Shown in pieces: positions 1-13,081 of a stretch of DNA of 64,000 bases (its first letter is position 1; each line of letters starts with the position of its first letter). Position numbers and translations under genes: made by a program. A model generated the notes under the pieces. It was given only the letters and a program-made list of their open reading frames with translations. It searched no databases and was not told the origin of the DNA. The DNA comes from Cryptomeria japonica (Eukaryota; Streptophyta; Pinopsida; Cupressales; Cupressaceae): NCBI RefSeq assembly GCF_030272615.1, contig NC_081407.1, positions 151,797,048 to 151,861,047 of the forward strand, given 5' to 3'.

Positions 1-2529
1 CACAGTTTGGATAGCATCTTCCTCCTTTTTCCTCCTTAGAGCATCCAATCGCTCTTGAGCAATCTTAATGCTCTGCAGTAGCTTTGATTCATTTGCAGAC
101 TGGAGGTCAATAGGACTGGTAATGTCAGCCGATTTGGCTTGACTACTGGTTACCTTTGGAGTCTCCATCTGAGTGCTCTGAGCCACTTCTTCTTTCTCTT
201 TGGCTCTTTTCTTGTCTTCTTCTGCCTTCTTTTTCTCCTCTTCTCACTTCTCTTCATCTTCATTCTTTTTCTTCTCCTCTTCCTTTCTCTTTTCTTCTTC
301 CTTTTTCTTCTCCTCTTCCTTTCTTTTCTCCTCTTCCTTTCTCTTCTCCTCTTCCTTTTCTGCTTCCTTCTTCTTCTTCTCATCCTCTTGTTTCTTATTC
401 TCTTCTTCTTTTCTCTTTTCTTCCTCTTTCTTTTTCTTCTCATCCTCTTTCTTATTTTCTTGTTCTGCCTATTTTGTCTTTTCTTTCTCATGTTGCTCCT
501 TTTCTTCCTCTGCCTATTTTCTCTTGTCTTCTCCCTGTTTCTTCTGACCTTCTATTTCTACTGGTGCATCCGAAGTAACATTGTCACTGTTTAAGGCATC
601 AACATCAATCAGTTCCATTTGAGTGGTGACCGGTTCTCCTTCACTGTTGTATACTTCATCCAGTTGAGTTATTTCCAGTTCTTGCTCTGCTTTCTTGTTG
701 GCTTTAGCCACTTCATGCAGTTTTAAAGCTGATTGAGCAAGGGAGTGGGTATCTTTGACCACTTCCAGAACTTTTCCTTCCAATAATAGGAGTCTTCTTC
801 TTCTCATGAAGAAGAGACCCTCATATTTCTCCACCACTTCATACAATTCTATTTTAGGTACATCAGGAAAGTATTATGCAAATACTTCCTCTCTTATTTC
901 TTGTTCCTTTTCTATGGCAATGCGCCACTTGTTGTCTAAAGAATTATACAAAGAATCAAGCGCCTCAAATTGAATTTCTAATGGCCACCGATCATTAATG
1001 CATAAATAATTGATAACTTCTTGTTCAACTTGTTTCTTTTCATCATCATTAAAATCATCAAAGCACTCTTTTAAATCACCAAGTACTTTTCTTCTAATAT
1101 TCTTAATTGTTCTTTGACAATGTGTCAAAGGTCCGTAAGAGGAAATATCAATATTTACCAGTGCAGATGATGTCGATTCACTCTTTGTCTTTTTCCTTGC
1201 TTGCCTAGACTTCTTAGGCAGTTCTTCAGAGACAGTGTCCTCTGAGTCTTGTGTATTGCTTTTTGTCTTCCACTTCCTCTCAAAGACTTTGGCAGGTGCC
1301 ACTTCTGGTTTCTTCTTTGCTGGTGACCGCTTGGTCACTTTGGGACTTGCTATGGTAACCGGTGCCAATGCTGAAGGCACTGCCTTTCCCTTCTTTACTG
1401 AGGGTTCTTGAACCAGTGTAACCCTTTCCAAATAGGTGCCAGTTCTCTTTTCCTTTGGATCAAGGGGCGAGGTGATTAGGGTAGAGGCATACCCATCTAA
1501 CATTTCATTCATTACCTCATATCCCATTATTTCCACTTCTTCCTGTCTAGGCTCAACTGCCTCCATTATGAACTCATCAACTTTGATGGTGAAGCAGATG
1601 TCTTCCTCATACTTTTTTACTATATCACTAGATATTCTTACTCTTTGGTTCATTTTGCATCTGAACTCATCAAAATATTTGTTCAACACTTCCGGATAGC
1701 TGGCTCCAACTACTTGTAGGTTTTCCTTGGTTTGCTTTGTCACCGGTTGGTCAGCAAACCACTAAATATCACCTACTCCTGAAAAGTAGCCTTGAAAGTA
1801 GAAGAACAACCCAACCAATAGTTGTCCAAACTTAAATTTCAAGAAATTGTCCTGTTTGATTGACTTGAGGTTCAATAGGAGTTGTCTTTGCATACTGTTG
1901 CACAGATTAAATGATGCATCTTCCTTTATCATCCTGTAGGCGGCATTTACCGCTGCAGCAGAGACAGAGTTGATTCTGCTGGCATGGAACGTCTGATATC
2001 CTATCACCATACATGTATATTTGACAAGATCATCCTTGATTGAATTGACAGTCATTCCTCATGAATTACTCATAGAACCGGTGAGCTTAGTCATTTTTGT
2101 CTTGTTAATCTTTCTTAGGGTTGGCACTTCACCGACATTGTAAAAATTGGTGACGGCATGAATCACTTCTGGTGTGATATCATGTGTCCACTCTAAGTAT
2201 ATTTTATCACCGTGTACTCTGCTCAGAATAATTCGAATGTGATTATCCAAAATTTTTTCAAGAAAATAGGCTGCGTTGTGAAGTTTTTTCTTTTATAGAA
2301 TGCTGAATTCTGGTTTAATCTTCTTATCCTTTCCGCAAAACAGACTCAACTGTGAATGGATCATCAGAGATCCTAGGTCTTCAATCTTGTAGTCAATGAA
2401 ATTTGAAATACCTTCTTCCACTATGACACCAATGAGTATTTGAGATAGGGCATTGTATTTTGCCTTCTGTTGATTGAAGTCTACAGAATCAATAGGTGCA
2501 CTAGAGCTAGCATGTGATGCTGAAGCCAT
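1..2529 (-). pseudogene. E1 ORF2, conserved E/D-family protein of unknown function (partial)
   Basis: The start is taken at MASASHASSSA (ATG at 2529-2527), which matches the M-A-S start of E2 and D1 ORF2. Visible blocks are: a segment with YNALSQ and IDYKIEDLGS near 2300-2500; RVHGDKIYLEWTHDITPE near 2150-2220; a block starting MTVNSIKD (1762-2055) with KFKFGQLLVGLFFYFQ; a segment with GYEVMNEMLDGYAS near 1500; a basic Ser/Lys-rich linker with K-rich motifs; and a Lys/Glu-rich low-complexity coil at about 150-560. The reading is broken by frameshifts and stops. At about 480 and 515 two TAG codons follow Lys in K-stop-A-E contexts where Gln is expected. I do not recognise the family. It vaguely resembles plant 'transposon/env-like' ORFs, but that is a guess. 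The 3' end lies outside the window. Confidence 0.6.
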
Positions 2530-2986
2530 GATAAACAGGGAATTTTGAAAAATACCTTCGTAGATCAAAATTTAGGGCTTCGCAAATTGAACTTCATTCC
2601 ACACTCCTTCGGTTACTGAAATACCGCTTTGCGTTCTACACTTCTCCAACAGATGTTTTCTTTAGATTCTTCTTCAAGTTTTTGATAAATTCCTTGAATC
2701 GTAATGTAAATCGCTTTTCTTCACTCTACACTTGAAAACTTCTTTGCTCGAGAAAAATATAGTGAGAAATGATTTGAAAATTCCTTTTAAACAGATTCTC
2801 CACCTACCATAATAAATGCTCCACTATTAGGGCATAAACCCTAATTTTTCCTTATACCATTTCTGGTCTTCTACCAATCTGACAGGTATCTCATATCGGT
2901 TAAGGTCTTTTACCGGTGTCAACCGGGGGTTCGAGATATTTCACCGTTTTCTCCCCCTAAGCTTTTCTGATGCTTAGTTTGCCGGT

Positions 2987-4238
2987 TCAGCGAACTTCCA
3001 CACTTGGTGCAGAAACCGGTTCTTCTAGAATCACTTCTTCTGGCTTCTTCTTCAAGGTTTTCTTCATATCTACTTGAACAATTTCAACATCAATTTTTCC
3101 TCCCGGAGTGACTGGTATATCATCAGATATACTCTTTCTTGCTCTGCAGAATCTTGTTGTATGACCCGGTTTGTTGCAGTGATAGCAAACCATTCCAGGT
3201 GCTCTCCAAGGTCCATTATTCATGTTTCCATTCTTCCTTCTGCATGTTGCAGTAGTGTGACCATGACCATGACAAATCACACAGATTTCTCTCCATCCGA
3301 TTGCCGCTTGATAGCCACCGCTACCTTACTGATGACTATAGGTATTAAACTGGTTTGCGTTTCAGTTCCCAGAGGGTTCAGGAAAAACTCCTTGATTCCT
3401 TTGAGGATACCTTCTGGTATTGTGCATGATAGACCTGCATTCAAATGCTCTATGCCCAAACTTGTTGCATGCATAACAATTACCATTAAATCTATTGGAT
3501 CTAGGCTTATCGTTTAGAAAATAAGGAAAATTATTGTAAGCCTTACTTCTACATAGATTAGCAGTGTGTCCTTCCTTGAGACAGTTAAAGAAAATAGGTT
3601 TGAACTTTTGCTTACCTTTATCCTTTGATGCTCCACTTTTTGTTCTAGAGGTCTCTCCTTCCTCACATTCAGAGAAACCAAGTCCATTAGTATTCTTTAC
3701 CAGTTTAGCTGATTCAAGCTTTTGCTCTAGCTTGATAGAGCTCTTATTGAATTTGGCAAGTATTTCTTTTGACTCGGTGAGTTCTTTGGAAATGGTAGTA
3801 TTGGATTCCTTCAAGGTTGCATTCTCAGAGATAGCCATATTCAGTTCACCTTTGCACTTCTTCTTTTTCCATTTTTCTTCCATGAAGACTAGTGGTAAGT
3901 GCATTGATCTCTTGCTTCATCTTGGAGATCTCATGATCTTTGTCTTTTACCAGATCTTCAGCTTTCCTCCAGTTCTCAAGCTCTTGACACATTCTGATAG
4001 TTAGGCCTTCAAGTTCCCTTCTTAGGTTGGCATTGGACTCATTCAGTTTTTCAACATCTTGAATTAGGGCTTCCATGTCTGCTTCATCAGAAGAACTATT
4101 TTCAGTTAGTTCCATCAGTTTTTCAGCATGCTCTCTTCTTTTTTCCTGAGAGGCCTTATATTTGACCATAAGTTCATCATAGGCTTGCTCAGACTGAGTG
4201 AGCCAATGAGTAAGTTCCCTCACAGTGTATTCCCCCAT
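2987..4238 (-). pseudogene. E1 ORF1, gag-like protein with coiled coil and zinc knuckles
   Basis: The start is taken at MGEYTVREL (ATG 4238-4236), just downstream of the primer site. Codons upstream in the same frame are LTR sequence. The first ~130 residues are a charged coiled coil (heptad-like, rich in Glu/Lys/Leu). A frameshift near 3850-3900 leads into a second frame. Cys/His knuckles follow: FNCLKEGHTANLC (first Cys lost), CYACNKFGHRAFEC, a degenerate one around CHGHGHTTATC, and CYHCNKPGHTTRFC, so four in all. The knuckles are CX2CX4HX4C, the nucleocapsid RNA-binding fold of retrotransposon Gag. Four knuckles and a long N-terminal coil are unusual for copia gag. ORF1 ends about 460 bp before ORF2 starts. 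Decayed. Confidence 0.75.
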
Positions 4239-4273
4239 ATCTCTTTCCAAGTGGTTAGACTTATGGAAAGGTT

Positions 4274-4286
4274 GGATTTGATACCA
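4274..4286 (-). other. E1 primer binding site (initiator Met-tRNA type)
   Basis: The plus strand reads GGATTTGATACCA. On minus this is TGGTATCAAATCC, the copia-type primer site TGGTATCAGAGC with G-to-A changes, two bases inside the LTR end. Confidence 0.8.
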
Positions 4287-4288
4287 AT

Positions 4289-5489
4289 TGATGAATACTA
4301 TGAGGGGGGGGTGAATTAGTATACCAAAAATTACTATACTTAAACACTTAAATAGTCTAGCAGTAAACCGATAAAATAGTTTAGCAAACAAACCGGTTAA
4401 CACACATGCAAACCAAATAGAAAATAATGCATTCACCCACAGAAGCACAATCACCATAACACAAGAGATTTTGATGTGGAAACCCAAATGGGAAAAACCA
4501 CAGTGAGATGAAACTCACAAGTAACTATCTGTAGAATAGTAACCAGACCGGTTAAGGTCATACAATGTTCTTTACCAGAATAGATCCTGTTAGGAATCTC
4601 AATCTTTGTTAGGAGATAAGTCCGATTAAAGACTACCTTGTGAGAGGATTTCAGATCCACAGATGTGAACCACCTTGTTAGAGGATTTACAAAGGCTTTT
4701 CTGGGCTTACCCGGTTAAGGGTTTCTAACTTGTCAAAGATGTGAGTAATCAACAAGTGAATGATCTAGCAAATGGCACAGTCTGCTTGATTAGATCCATT
4801 GTAGCTCATAGCTAATGCATTTCAGCATTACTATAGTCTTCAGTAATTCCTTACTCTATTACAACTCACAGACTTGATCTTCTTAGTTAAGATCGCACAT
4901 TCAAGAGCTCATCAACCACCACAAACCCTATCAGCTACACACATACTAAAACCCTAGACATGATGTCCTTAAAAGGAATCTGATTTCATGTCAGTCTAAT
5001 AGGATTACATTGCAAGTTCCTAGGTTCATTGTACCTAGACACATTTGGTAACACAACACAAAATCACCGTCAAAGTGTCGGTGGACAGTAACTCATCACC
5101 CAAATACACCGGTTGGTAACTCATCACCGAGTATAACTGGTTTGTCCAACTTTTCGAGTATCGGTTGGTAACTCAGAGTAATGCCGGTTTAACAAATTAC
5201 CAGTTTACAAAAATTGAAGACAGGGAAAAAGATAACTGTTGCTTCTGGCTCCTTTGCTCCGCTCCGCTTGAGATCCTTAAATCGCTTGATCTCTCTATGC
5301 CGCTTGGGTCTTTATACCACTTGAGATCGGTAAACACTTTCTGCATAACAATAGTAGTCTAAAGACTACAACATGATACCGGTTTGGAACAATTACTGGT
5401 TGAGCATAATTCATACATTCTCAAAGTGATCTCATAGCAAGTGTGTGTCCATCAATGACAATCACAACATAATCATCAAAATGCCAACA
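4289..5489 (-). repeat. E1 5' LTR
   Basis: About 1.2 kb, bounded by TGATGAATAC at the left and GCCAACA at the right on plus (read TGTTGGC...CATCA on minus). It abuts the primer site at 4274-4286 (complement of TGGTATCAAATCC, one or two changes from the Met-tRNA site). It contains the G-run hairpin near the primer site and a run of GTTAGGA/GTTAAGG motifs at about 4545-4730. Confidence 0.85.
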
Positions 5490-5533
5490 AATATAGTTTG
5501 TTTCTGCATTGCCTCCATCACTTCGAGTTGGTT

Positions 5534-6261
5534 CTACTGTGTAACTCTTAATACACGATACAAACTCTTCTCTTTGAGGACCCTCCCACTGTGACTACAC
5601 CAAGAGGAGTTTACCCCTTGTCTAACATTTGTAGGTATAAGAGAAAATTGGGTAACAAATGGAAGACTCGTGGTAGGAGGAATGAAAGAAGAGGAGTTTC
5701 CCCCTTGACTAGCATTTGTAGGTATGGCATTTTGTGTAGAGGTAGCCATGATGTTTGATGTAAATGTAGCAACACTAACCATAGGAGTATTCAAAGTAAT
5801 GGAATCATTAACCTGACTAGGAGTTGTGTATAGCCTAGGGCTTAAGCAAAGCTCTTCATGGGCATAATGTTAGAATCAACAATATGAGCAATACGATGCA
5901 AGATATCAACACCAAGTTTATCACTTTGAACCATTCTTTTTAATTCTTCAATCAATGGGAGACCTTCACTTTCTGGATATTATTGACGCATACATGGTTG
6001 AAGATGTTCAAATTGATTGTCAATCTTCTCAAATTGGTCAATGAAAACCCTAGTTAGTGATTCCTCTACATCACGAGAATTATCTAAAGAATGAGGATAA
6101 ACGGGGACATTTGTAGGATTAGAAGAACCACCAATATTCTCATGGAAAAATTTATCCAAATTAGGCTCCATCTCCATGATAATTAAACCTTGGGAAGCCT
6201 TAATTCTACAACTTCTTCTCATAGGGATACTATAGGTTGGACTATTAGTAGTAAAACTCAT
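5534..6261 (-). pseudogene. G1 gag N-terminal fragment
   Basis: Starts MSFTTNSPTYS and reads MEPNLDKFFHEN, LTRVFIDQFEKIDNQF and, in a second piece, ATFTSNIMATSTQN and FIPPTTSLPF. The same blocks occur in G3 (MEPNLGDFFHEDH, LTRVSLDQLSTLDNQF) and G2 (PTFTSNIMATSAQN). This is the variable N-terminal part of a gypsy-like Gag. Only about 240 codons remain, broken near 5850-5980, and no zinc-binding or protease part is left. Confidence 0.7.
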
Positions 6262-6760
6262 GCACTAAGCAAGGGAAATTGAAAATTTGAAATTTAAAGT
6301 TTGAAATTTGAAATTTGAAAGGGGAATAGGTTGGGCATAGGGGCTTTCTTTGATCAAACCCCAGTTTTGGAATTAGCCATGAAATTGAGATAAATGTAAT
6401 TGAAATGACTACAAGGGAATGTTCTCTTTTTGAGGGAGATGCTGAATTATGACTAAATATGAAATGATTATACCTCCTTCTGAAGTTTTTCTTGCCTCCA
6501 CATGGAATTAGGGTTTCATGAAATAGGATGTTGATCTCCACTTCAATGCTTGATCCTTGACTTTATTGCTACTCCAAGACTTGAAGGAAGACTGGAAATG
6601 CTCAATTTCTCTTGAATGTTTGATCACTTGTGTGTTTGAATGCTTCTCAATTTTTGTGGATCTATGTGGATGTTCAAATGAGAGGGAAAATCCTCTTTGT
6701 ATACTTGCATGTTGGGTTAATTGACTGATTTTCCAACATGAGCCAACACAAAGGTGAAAG

Positions 6761-7891
6761 TGATAGACTTATAAAGCACTGAGAGGGGGGGGTGAATTAG
6801 TGACAACAAAAACAATACCACTTTAAACACAGATTGGTAAAGATACTTAACCAATTTACTTAATACTATGCATGCAACCCAAAAAGATATTAAAGCATCC
6901 ACAACAAGTAAAACATCCACCATAACACAAGTGTTTATACGTGGAAAACCCAACTGGGAAAAACCATGGTGAGATGGGACTCACAAGTTAACTATCTACA
7001 GTAATAGGTAACTGACCGGTTAAGGTCTACAAAAGTGCTCTACTAGGAGCAAATCCTGTTAAAGATCCCAAAGCTCTATTAGAATCTATACCCTGTTAAA
7101 GGTAGTACCCTATTAGTAGTAACCTTAGTTGAGGATTTTAAACCCAAATTAATGGATCACCTTGTTAAAGGATTTGTACAATGAAGCTTGTTAGAGATTA
7201 CCCAGTTAGGGGATTTGACTGTTGTAGTGATTAGAAAAAAATAGGTGGTGTGATCTAGAAGTAGCATAACTTGCTTGAATAGATCCTATTCTGCTCACTC
7301 AAAACTGTATCACCGACATATTCAGTGACACCTTCAACAACTTAACACTTCTATCTTGCATCATAAAAAATATAGTTCATCATAATTTCATTGTATAGAC
7401 ATTAGATTTCATGTCAGCTCAAGAATCATATCACAATTTCCTAGGTGTAGTGTATATGGACAATCTAACATAACTCATCACAGATTGCCGCCAAATCTAG
7501 TGGTTAGGGATACCTCATCACGACCAATGATAACTCATCACACAATCAATGAAATTGGTTTGAATCACCGATACCGGTTAAGAGTTAACCTCTTCCAACT
7601 CATAGACCAATTGTCCTCCATTTGCTTCTTTGATGATCTTTGTTGAATCTCCATGCCGGTGTCAAGCCATTCCTGTATATATTGGTTTTCTACAAATACC
7701 AGTTAGACACCCTCTAAACCATTTGAGCTTAACTATACATATAATACTGGTTTTGCAATACAAAGACTTATGAGTAATACCAGTTTGTCTTAACTAAGAT
7801 GACTATGAAAATGTGAATGTATGTGTGTGTATACATGTGCCATCAATAACAACACATGATGTCATCCATTACAATCATCATCAAGCCAACA
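6761..7891 (-). repeat. E2 3' LTR
   Basis: 1131 bp, TGATAGACTT to CAAGCCAACA on plus, closely similar over its whole length to 13097-14230 (1134 bp). The G-run hairpin is at 6777-6802 and GTTA-core motifs lie at about 7015-7215. Confidence 0.92.
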
Positions 7892-8040
7892 ATCTCCCCC
7901 TTTGGCATTGATGGCAACACTTAGAAAATTTTACAACTTTACAACTAAGTGTGCTTACAAAAAAAATATATTTCTACTCCCCCTTAACAATACATACAAA
8001 TTTTACAACACATACATATTTATACTCCCCCTTTGACAAT
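7892..8040 (-). other. E2 polypurine tract and extra tract copies
   Basis: Directly inside the 3' LTR the plus strand reads ATCTCCCCCTTTGGCATTGA, i.e. a minus-strand polypurine tract AAAGGGGGAGAT ending at the LTR. Further C-rich copies follow at about 7976-7988 (ctcccccttaac) and 8024-8036 (ctccccctttgaca). Repeated tracts at this place are known in Sirevirus-type copia elements. The first is the one used for plus-strand priming. The region 8041-8158 is AT-rich with nothing recognised. Confidence 0.75.
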
Positions 8041-8158
8041 AATGCCAAATTGAAAAGTAAAATGCATATATATTATAGCAAAATTTACATCAAAAAATTA
8101 CATATACAAAAATGTAAGTCTTTATAAAGGAGTGTTCACTGCAATTTTCAAGAAAATG

Positions 8159-11100
8159 TCACTGAAAGATCTTCATCTGAGAAAAATCATTTTCCCATGT
8201 TTCCAATAAGGTTTCAGTGATCTCAATGGTTGTCATAACCTGTGGAGTGAATTCTTCCATCGCATCTGCTGTGCTCATTTTTGGAGTTGCCAAAACTGTT
8301 TCTGCATCCCTGTATGCCCATTGTAAGATGTCCACTTTGGGTCTCAACTGGTTCTTTATCTCTTTCAAGGATCAGAGTCTCTTAGCTTATTCATAATCAT
8401 ATACTTCTAACTGATTTTGCAAATCATCAACTTTTTTGCCAAATGCTAAGGTTGAATCCTATAAAGGTATGTAGGTAGTACATATCCTTTCCAGTTCTTG
8501 TTATGTCTCTTCTCACCTATTAATCAAATCAGTGTAGAAAAATGAAATGTTAGACATATAGGCTAGTTTCCTTCCTCCTGTTTCAATAGTAGTCCTCAAA
8601 AGATCTTTATTAAGGGATAAAGCAATCTTTCGTGTATCAATGTCTTTCATTATTTTCTCTCCTCTCTTCTTTCTGTAATTCTTCTCAGCTAAAGTTTGAG
8701 CAGCTTCTTCAAGGAAATTCAATTGGTCAGATGCATCAACAACCAACTAGCCAAGCTTGTCGATAAGAGTTGACAAATTTCCAATGTATGTCTTTGGTAG
8801 AAGATTTGACAGAATCTGAACGACAGTTTGAATAGTTTATGCTTCCTTCCTCTACTCTTTTAATATTTTCTTCTAAGCTCTAGATTGTATCACTATAGCA
8901 ATCTCCATGAGTTCAAATGCACTCATATTATCTACATCTATAGGCCCTTTGATTCTCATTGAGTCATATTCATCATCAATTTGCTGCTTAACAATTGCTT
9001 TTTCCTTTTCATCTGCTACCTTCTCCTTTATTTTCTCTTTCTCTTCTTCCTTTTTATGTTCAGGTTCCTTCACTTCAACCTATTTCTTAGGTTTCTCTTT
9101 CTCTTTTTCTTCCTTTGTTTGTTTCTCCTAAGTAACCATTATAACTAGTGGAAATTGATTTTCCACTTGGTGTTATTTTTTCGGTGGAGGTTGAATATCC
9201 ACACTAGGTTGAATTGCAAGTGCTTCAACTGCTTTTTCCTATGTAACAATAATGACCAGTGGTTTTAATGGTTGTGTAACTGGTTCAATGATATTACTAG
9301 ATAAATCAATGGTACCCTGAATATCATCTACAAAGATAACCGGTAGAGAAGTAGTGGCATCCTTATGCTTAGTAGGATAGACAATATCTGGTGCAATAAT
9401 TTCTTCTTCATCTAACTCTGGTTCTGCTCCAGTCTTTGTTTGATTATTTTTATGAGACTTCATCTTCTCATGCATCCTTTGAATATTTCTAGCTATCTGA
9501 TGAGTTTCAACTTCAAAAGATTGCACCTTTTCATTCATTAACATCAATCTTCTTGCCTTTAATGAAACTGTCCTTTGAAATTATAAAGAAATGCTAATAA
9601 TTCATCTCTAGACAATTCAGGAAAATATTGAATGAAAATACTATCAATTATTTCTTGATCTTGTTCAACAACCACTTGCGACTTATTTGCAAGAATAGAA
9701 TACAAAGAATTAGAAATATAATTTTTAAGATCCTAAGGCAATCGATTGTATTGACATAAGTAGTTGATTACCTTTTGAACAATTTGTTCCTTCTAATCAT
9801 CATCAAATGAATCAAAACATTCTTTCACATTATCAAACCTATTCCTCCCTAATTATTTTATAGTTCTCTCAAAATTAGTCATAGGTTTGTAAGATAAGGC
9901 ATTAATAATAATACCCTATTGTGAGGTCTCTCCTACTGGTTTGGCTTTCTTACCAGTTGCTTTCATCTTCTTTGGTTCCTCTTCAGTGTTGGTATCATCA
10001 GATTCTACTTGAAGAATAAGTTGTTTGCCTCTCTTCTTCATTACAGTCAATTTCTTAGCATATACTTTGGGTGCAGGTTCCTTTTTGACTTGAACCCTTC
10101 TTGTCACCCTTGTACTGGTGGTCACTGGAGGTGATTGCTCAACTTTCTTCTTCTTCTTCTCTTTGGCAGAACTGGGTTCAGCAGGTGCATTTCTTTCCTC
10201 GTATGTTCCCAGTCTTTTCTTCTTCTTATCCTTGGGAGATACCAAAAGGTTGTTGGCATATCTGATTAATAAGTCATAATTGACTTCATAACTCATTTCA
10301 TCCATTTCATCCTCCCTGTGTTCTACGGCCTCCATAAGACAAAGTTTGTGGTCATTGTGAAACATATGTCTTTTGCAAATTGTTTCACCGCATCTTCAGG
10401 TAGCCTCACCCTCATTCTCATATTCTTTTGGAATTCATTAAAATATCTATTCATTGTAGCAGAGAATATGTTCTTTACAACCTTAATGTTGTTCTTGAAT
10501 TGAGTAGTTACCAGTAGATCTATTGACCATTGAATGTCACCAATTCCTGGTAAGAAATTCTGAAAATAAAATAATAGACCAATCAATAATTGACCAAATT
10601 TGAACTTTTGATTGTTGTCTTTCTTAATTGATTGCAATTTCAACATCAATTGACTCCTTATAGCCTCACATAAGTCATAATCTACATTCTCAGCAATCAT
10701 TCTGTAAGTTGCATGCACAGTTGCAAATGGCACATTGTTCATTCTGCTGGAATAAAATATCATGTACCCAATGACCATAGTAGCCAGTCTAACTGTTGGG
10801 TCCTTAATGTTGTTAACTAAAAAATGCACCACTATCAGAGGTGGTCTGAGTTAGTGTTACCACAGTTTCTTTTGAAAATTTCCTCAACTTAGGAACTTCA
10901 TCGGTTTGCCAAAAACCAATCATTGCATGGATTGCTTCCTTTGTGATTGTGTGCGACCTTTCAAGATACATATTTTCACCATGCAAATGAATAATAATTA
11001 TCCTAAAATTTTCTTCAAAATATTCAAGAAAATACGCTGCATTGTGGAAACCCTTTTCGTAAACCCTAATGTACTCGGGTTTGATTTCACTGCTTTTATC

Positions 11101-11307
11101 ACACAAGGATTTCAGTTGAGAATAAATTGATAATGATCCTAAATCCTCAATTTTATAGTCAATGTAACTAGATAAATCACCATTTATCATAACACAATCA
11201 GGAACTTGAGACAAAGCATTATATGACACTATTTTATCTGTTTCCATAGACTCCATAGGTTCAGCAGTGATCATAAGTCTCTCTACTTGCTTAGATGATG
11301 ATGCCAT
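8159..11307 (-). pseudogene. E2 ORF2, conserved E/D-family protein of unknown function
   Basis: The start is taken at MASSSKQVERL (ATG near 11307). The best block, 10323-11307, carries YNALSQVPDC, IDYKIEDLGSLSIYSQL, KPEYIRVYEKGFHNAAYF, MYLERSHTITKEAIHAM and, in an overlapping frame, LATMVIGYMIFYSSRMNN, KFKFGQLLIGLLFYFQ and a stretch to about 10323. Next come MSYEVNYDLLIRYANN and a basic linker (9916-10365). A Lys/Glu-rich tract is at 8873-9073, next to a GPIDVDNMSAFELMEIAIV block that matches D1 (GPLNLGQMSPIEKLILAAI). Total about 1050 codons with several stops and frameshifts. It occupies the position where pol should be. There is no transmembrane run like an envelope protein and no catalytic motif I can name. 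Confidence 0.62.
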
Positions 11308-11825
11308 TCTGGATAAACTCGGTTTGAGAGAGATTAACAAAAGAATACCTTAATTCATCCACACTGGCAAGGTTTCTGATTGATCTCTCGAATGCACACC
11401 CATTTTGCCTTTGCTAATCTTTGAATCTGATTGAATCTTTCAATCTGCAACACAAATTAATCTACAATCGGCTAGAAATTCTCTTTTTTGCTTTGCGGGT
11501 TCTTAAGAACTCTCTTTCAAATGCAATTAGGGTAAGAATAACATAGTAAAACTCATTTTTATAAACTTTACCCACTGCATTATTTGCTCAACCGATAGGG
11601 CAATAAACCCTAATATATCTCTTAACAATACTTCCAATACTAACAGGTATATAACTGGCTGACAACCTTTTGAAAAACCGATAGACTATGATATCAAGAA
11701 TTCTCACAAAACAACTCAAAATGAAAACTCTCTTACCACACATTCTTCATGGGGTATGGAAGTAGATTAGTGCTATGCTCCCCTTAGGCCTATTTGAAAG
11801 ATTTAGTTCTCTGGTGTAGGATTCT

Positions 11826-13034
11826 CTAGATTTTGTTCATCTCCTCTCTAGTTTCTTCAATATTGACCTTCTTCTTACCTTTCTGATCTTCAAAGTGGTT
11901 GAACGGTTTTTTCTTCCTAGCTCTACAGAACTTTGCCATGTGTCTTGATTTATGACAATGATAGCAAGCCATTCTAGATGATCTCCAAGGTCTTGCATTA
12001 CCTCTTCCAGTTCTCCTTCTGCAGTTCAATGCCACATGACCATAATTGTTACAAATGGTGCAAATAACATTAGTTACCTTTTCCATTTCAAATGGACTAA
12101 ACTGGTTGACATAGGGTTTCTGCTAGTTCATGTTTCCCCGGTTGTGATAGGTTTTCCTCCAGTCACCATTAGGTCTTTTATTCATGTGAGGTGGCGGATT
12201 GTTTTCTCCATATCTGCATTCAACTGATCTATGTCCATACATGTTGCATGTAAAACAATGACCTTCAAATCTCCTAGATACATACCTAGCATTATAGCCT
12301 GTATTCTCATTAGGCCTGCTTCTACACACATTTGAAGTATGTTCAGGTTTATGACAGACAAAGCAAACAATTTAAAATACTTTATTACTGGTAGGCTTGT
12401 TAGCCTTAGAAGCAGTATTATCTTTGTGAATGTTTCTCTTTGTACCAGAAGATTCTCCTTTCTCAGATGTATTGAAACCTAGTCCATATGTGTCACTCAT
12501 CCTCTGAGATTGGATCTACTCATCCAGCATAGAAGAACTGTTATTGAACTTTTCCATCTTTCCATTAGCCTCATTGAGATCTCTAGTAAGATCTTCATTG
12601 TGTTTTGTTAGAGTCTCTCTTAGAGATGTTTCCATTTCTAGATCTAGCTACAAAGACTCCTTCTCTTCCTTCTCTTCATGCCAATGCTCTTGCAAAGTTG
12701 CAGTCTCTTGTTTTATCTTAGCAATCTCATTATCACTTTCTTTGATTTGGTCTTCAGCTGCCCTTCTTACTTCAAGCTCTTGGCTCATGCGGACGGTTAG
12801 GGCTTCTAACTCTCTTCTCAGATTTAGCTTTTCACCATTCAGTTTTTCAAATTCTTCAGCTAATGCATCAATGTTAGCCTCATCTAAAGAACTATTATCA
12901 GATATCTCCAATAGTTGTTCAGTCAACTCTCTCCTTTTGACTTGTGAAGCTATGAATTTGACCCTTAGGGTTTCCAGCTCTTCCTTGGTAACATCAAGCC
13001 CTCTAGCCATCTCTAAATAACTCATATCCCCCAT
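11826..13034 (-). pseudogene. E2 ORF1, gag-like protein with coiled coil and four zinc knuckles
   Basis: The start is taken at MGDMSYLEMARG (13034), matching E1 (MGEYTVREL); an in-frame ATG also lies at 13058. Residues 1-130 form a coiled coil closely resembling E1 (shared RRELEAL/RRELEGL, MSQELE/MCQELE, ENSSSDEA-like). Four knuckles follow: CFVCHKPEHTSNVC, CFTCNMYGHRSVEC, CTICNNYGHVALNC and CYHCHKSRHMAKFC. In-frame stops include TAG after ESL (about 12652) and TAG after MLDE (about 12520), both positions where Gln fits, and a TAA near 12373. Likely an RNA-packaging Gag. A gap of about 520 bp separates it from ORF2. Confidence 0.78.
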
Positions 13035-13081
13035 GGTGGCTTTAGGGTTCCCTTCCAAGTGATTAAGCCTTAAGGAAGTTT

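Larger units (their letters stand above)
1..5489 (-). mobile_element. E1: pol-less copia-type LTR element, 3' part off window
   Basis: On the minus strand the order is 5' LTR (4289-5489), primer site (4274-4286), gag-like ORF1, then ORF2, which runs off the left edge, so the 3' LTR is not visible. The LTR has TG...CA ends read on the minus strand (GCCAACA at the right, TGATG at the left on plus). The layout and both ORFs match E2 at 6761-14230 and D1 at 17818-26806. No protease, integrase or reverse transcriptase trace lies between ORF1 and ORF2 or inside ORF2. The right flank (aatat at 5490) leads into a G-family gag fragment, so E1 probably inserted there, but its other target duplicate is outside the window. 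Confidence 0.8.

Noticed and set aside
139-594. Plus-strand and opposite-strand long ORFs rich in Leu/Phe/Ser or Arg/Lys
   Set aside because: They are other-frame readings of the Lys/Glu-rich low-complexity part of E1 ORF2 and have no start context or family features.
4451-4660. Membrane-like ORFs in LTRs (also 6717-6953, 13070-13291, 18516-18722, 31380-31562)
   Set aside because: All lie at the same place in LTRs of different elements, running through the hairpin. They are LTR sequence read in an open frame rather than signal-peptide proteins.
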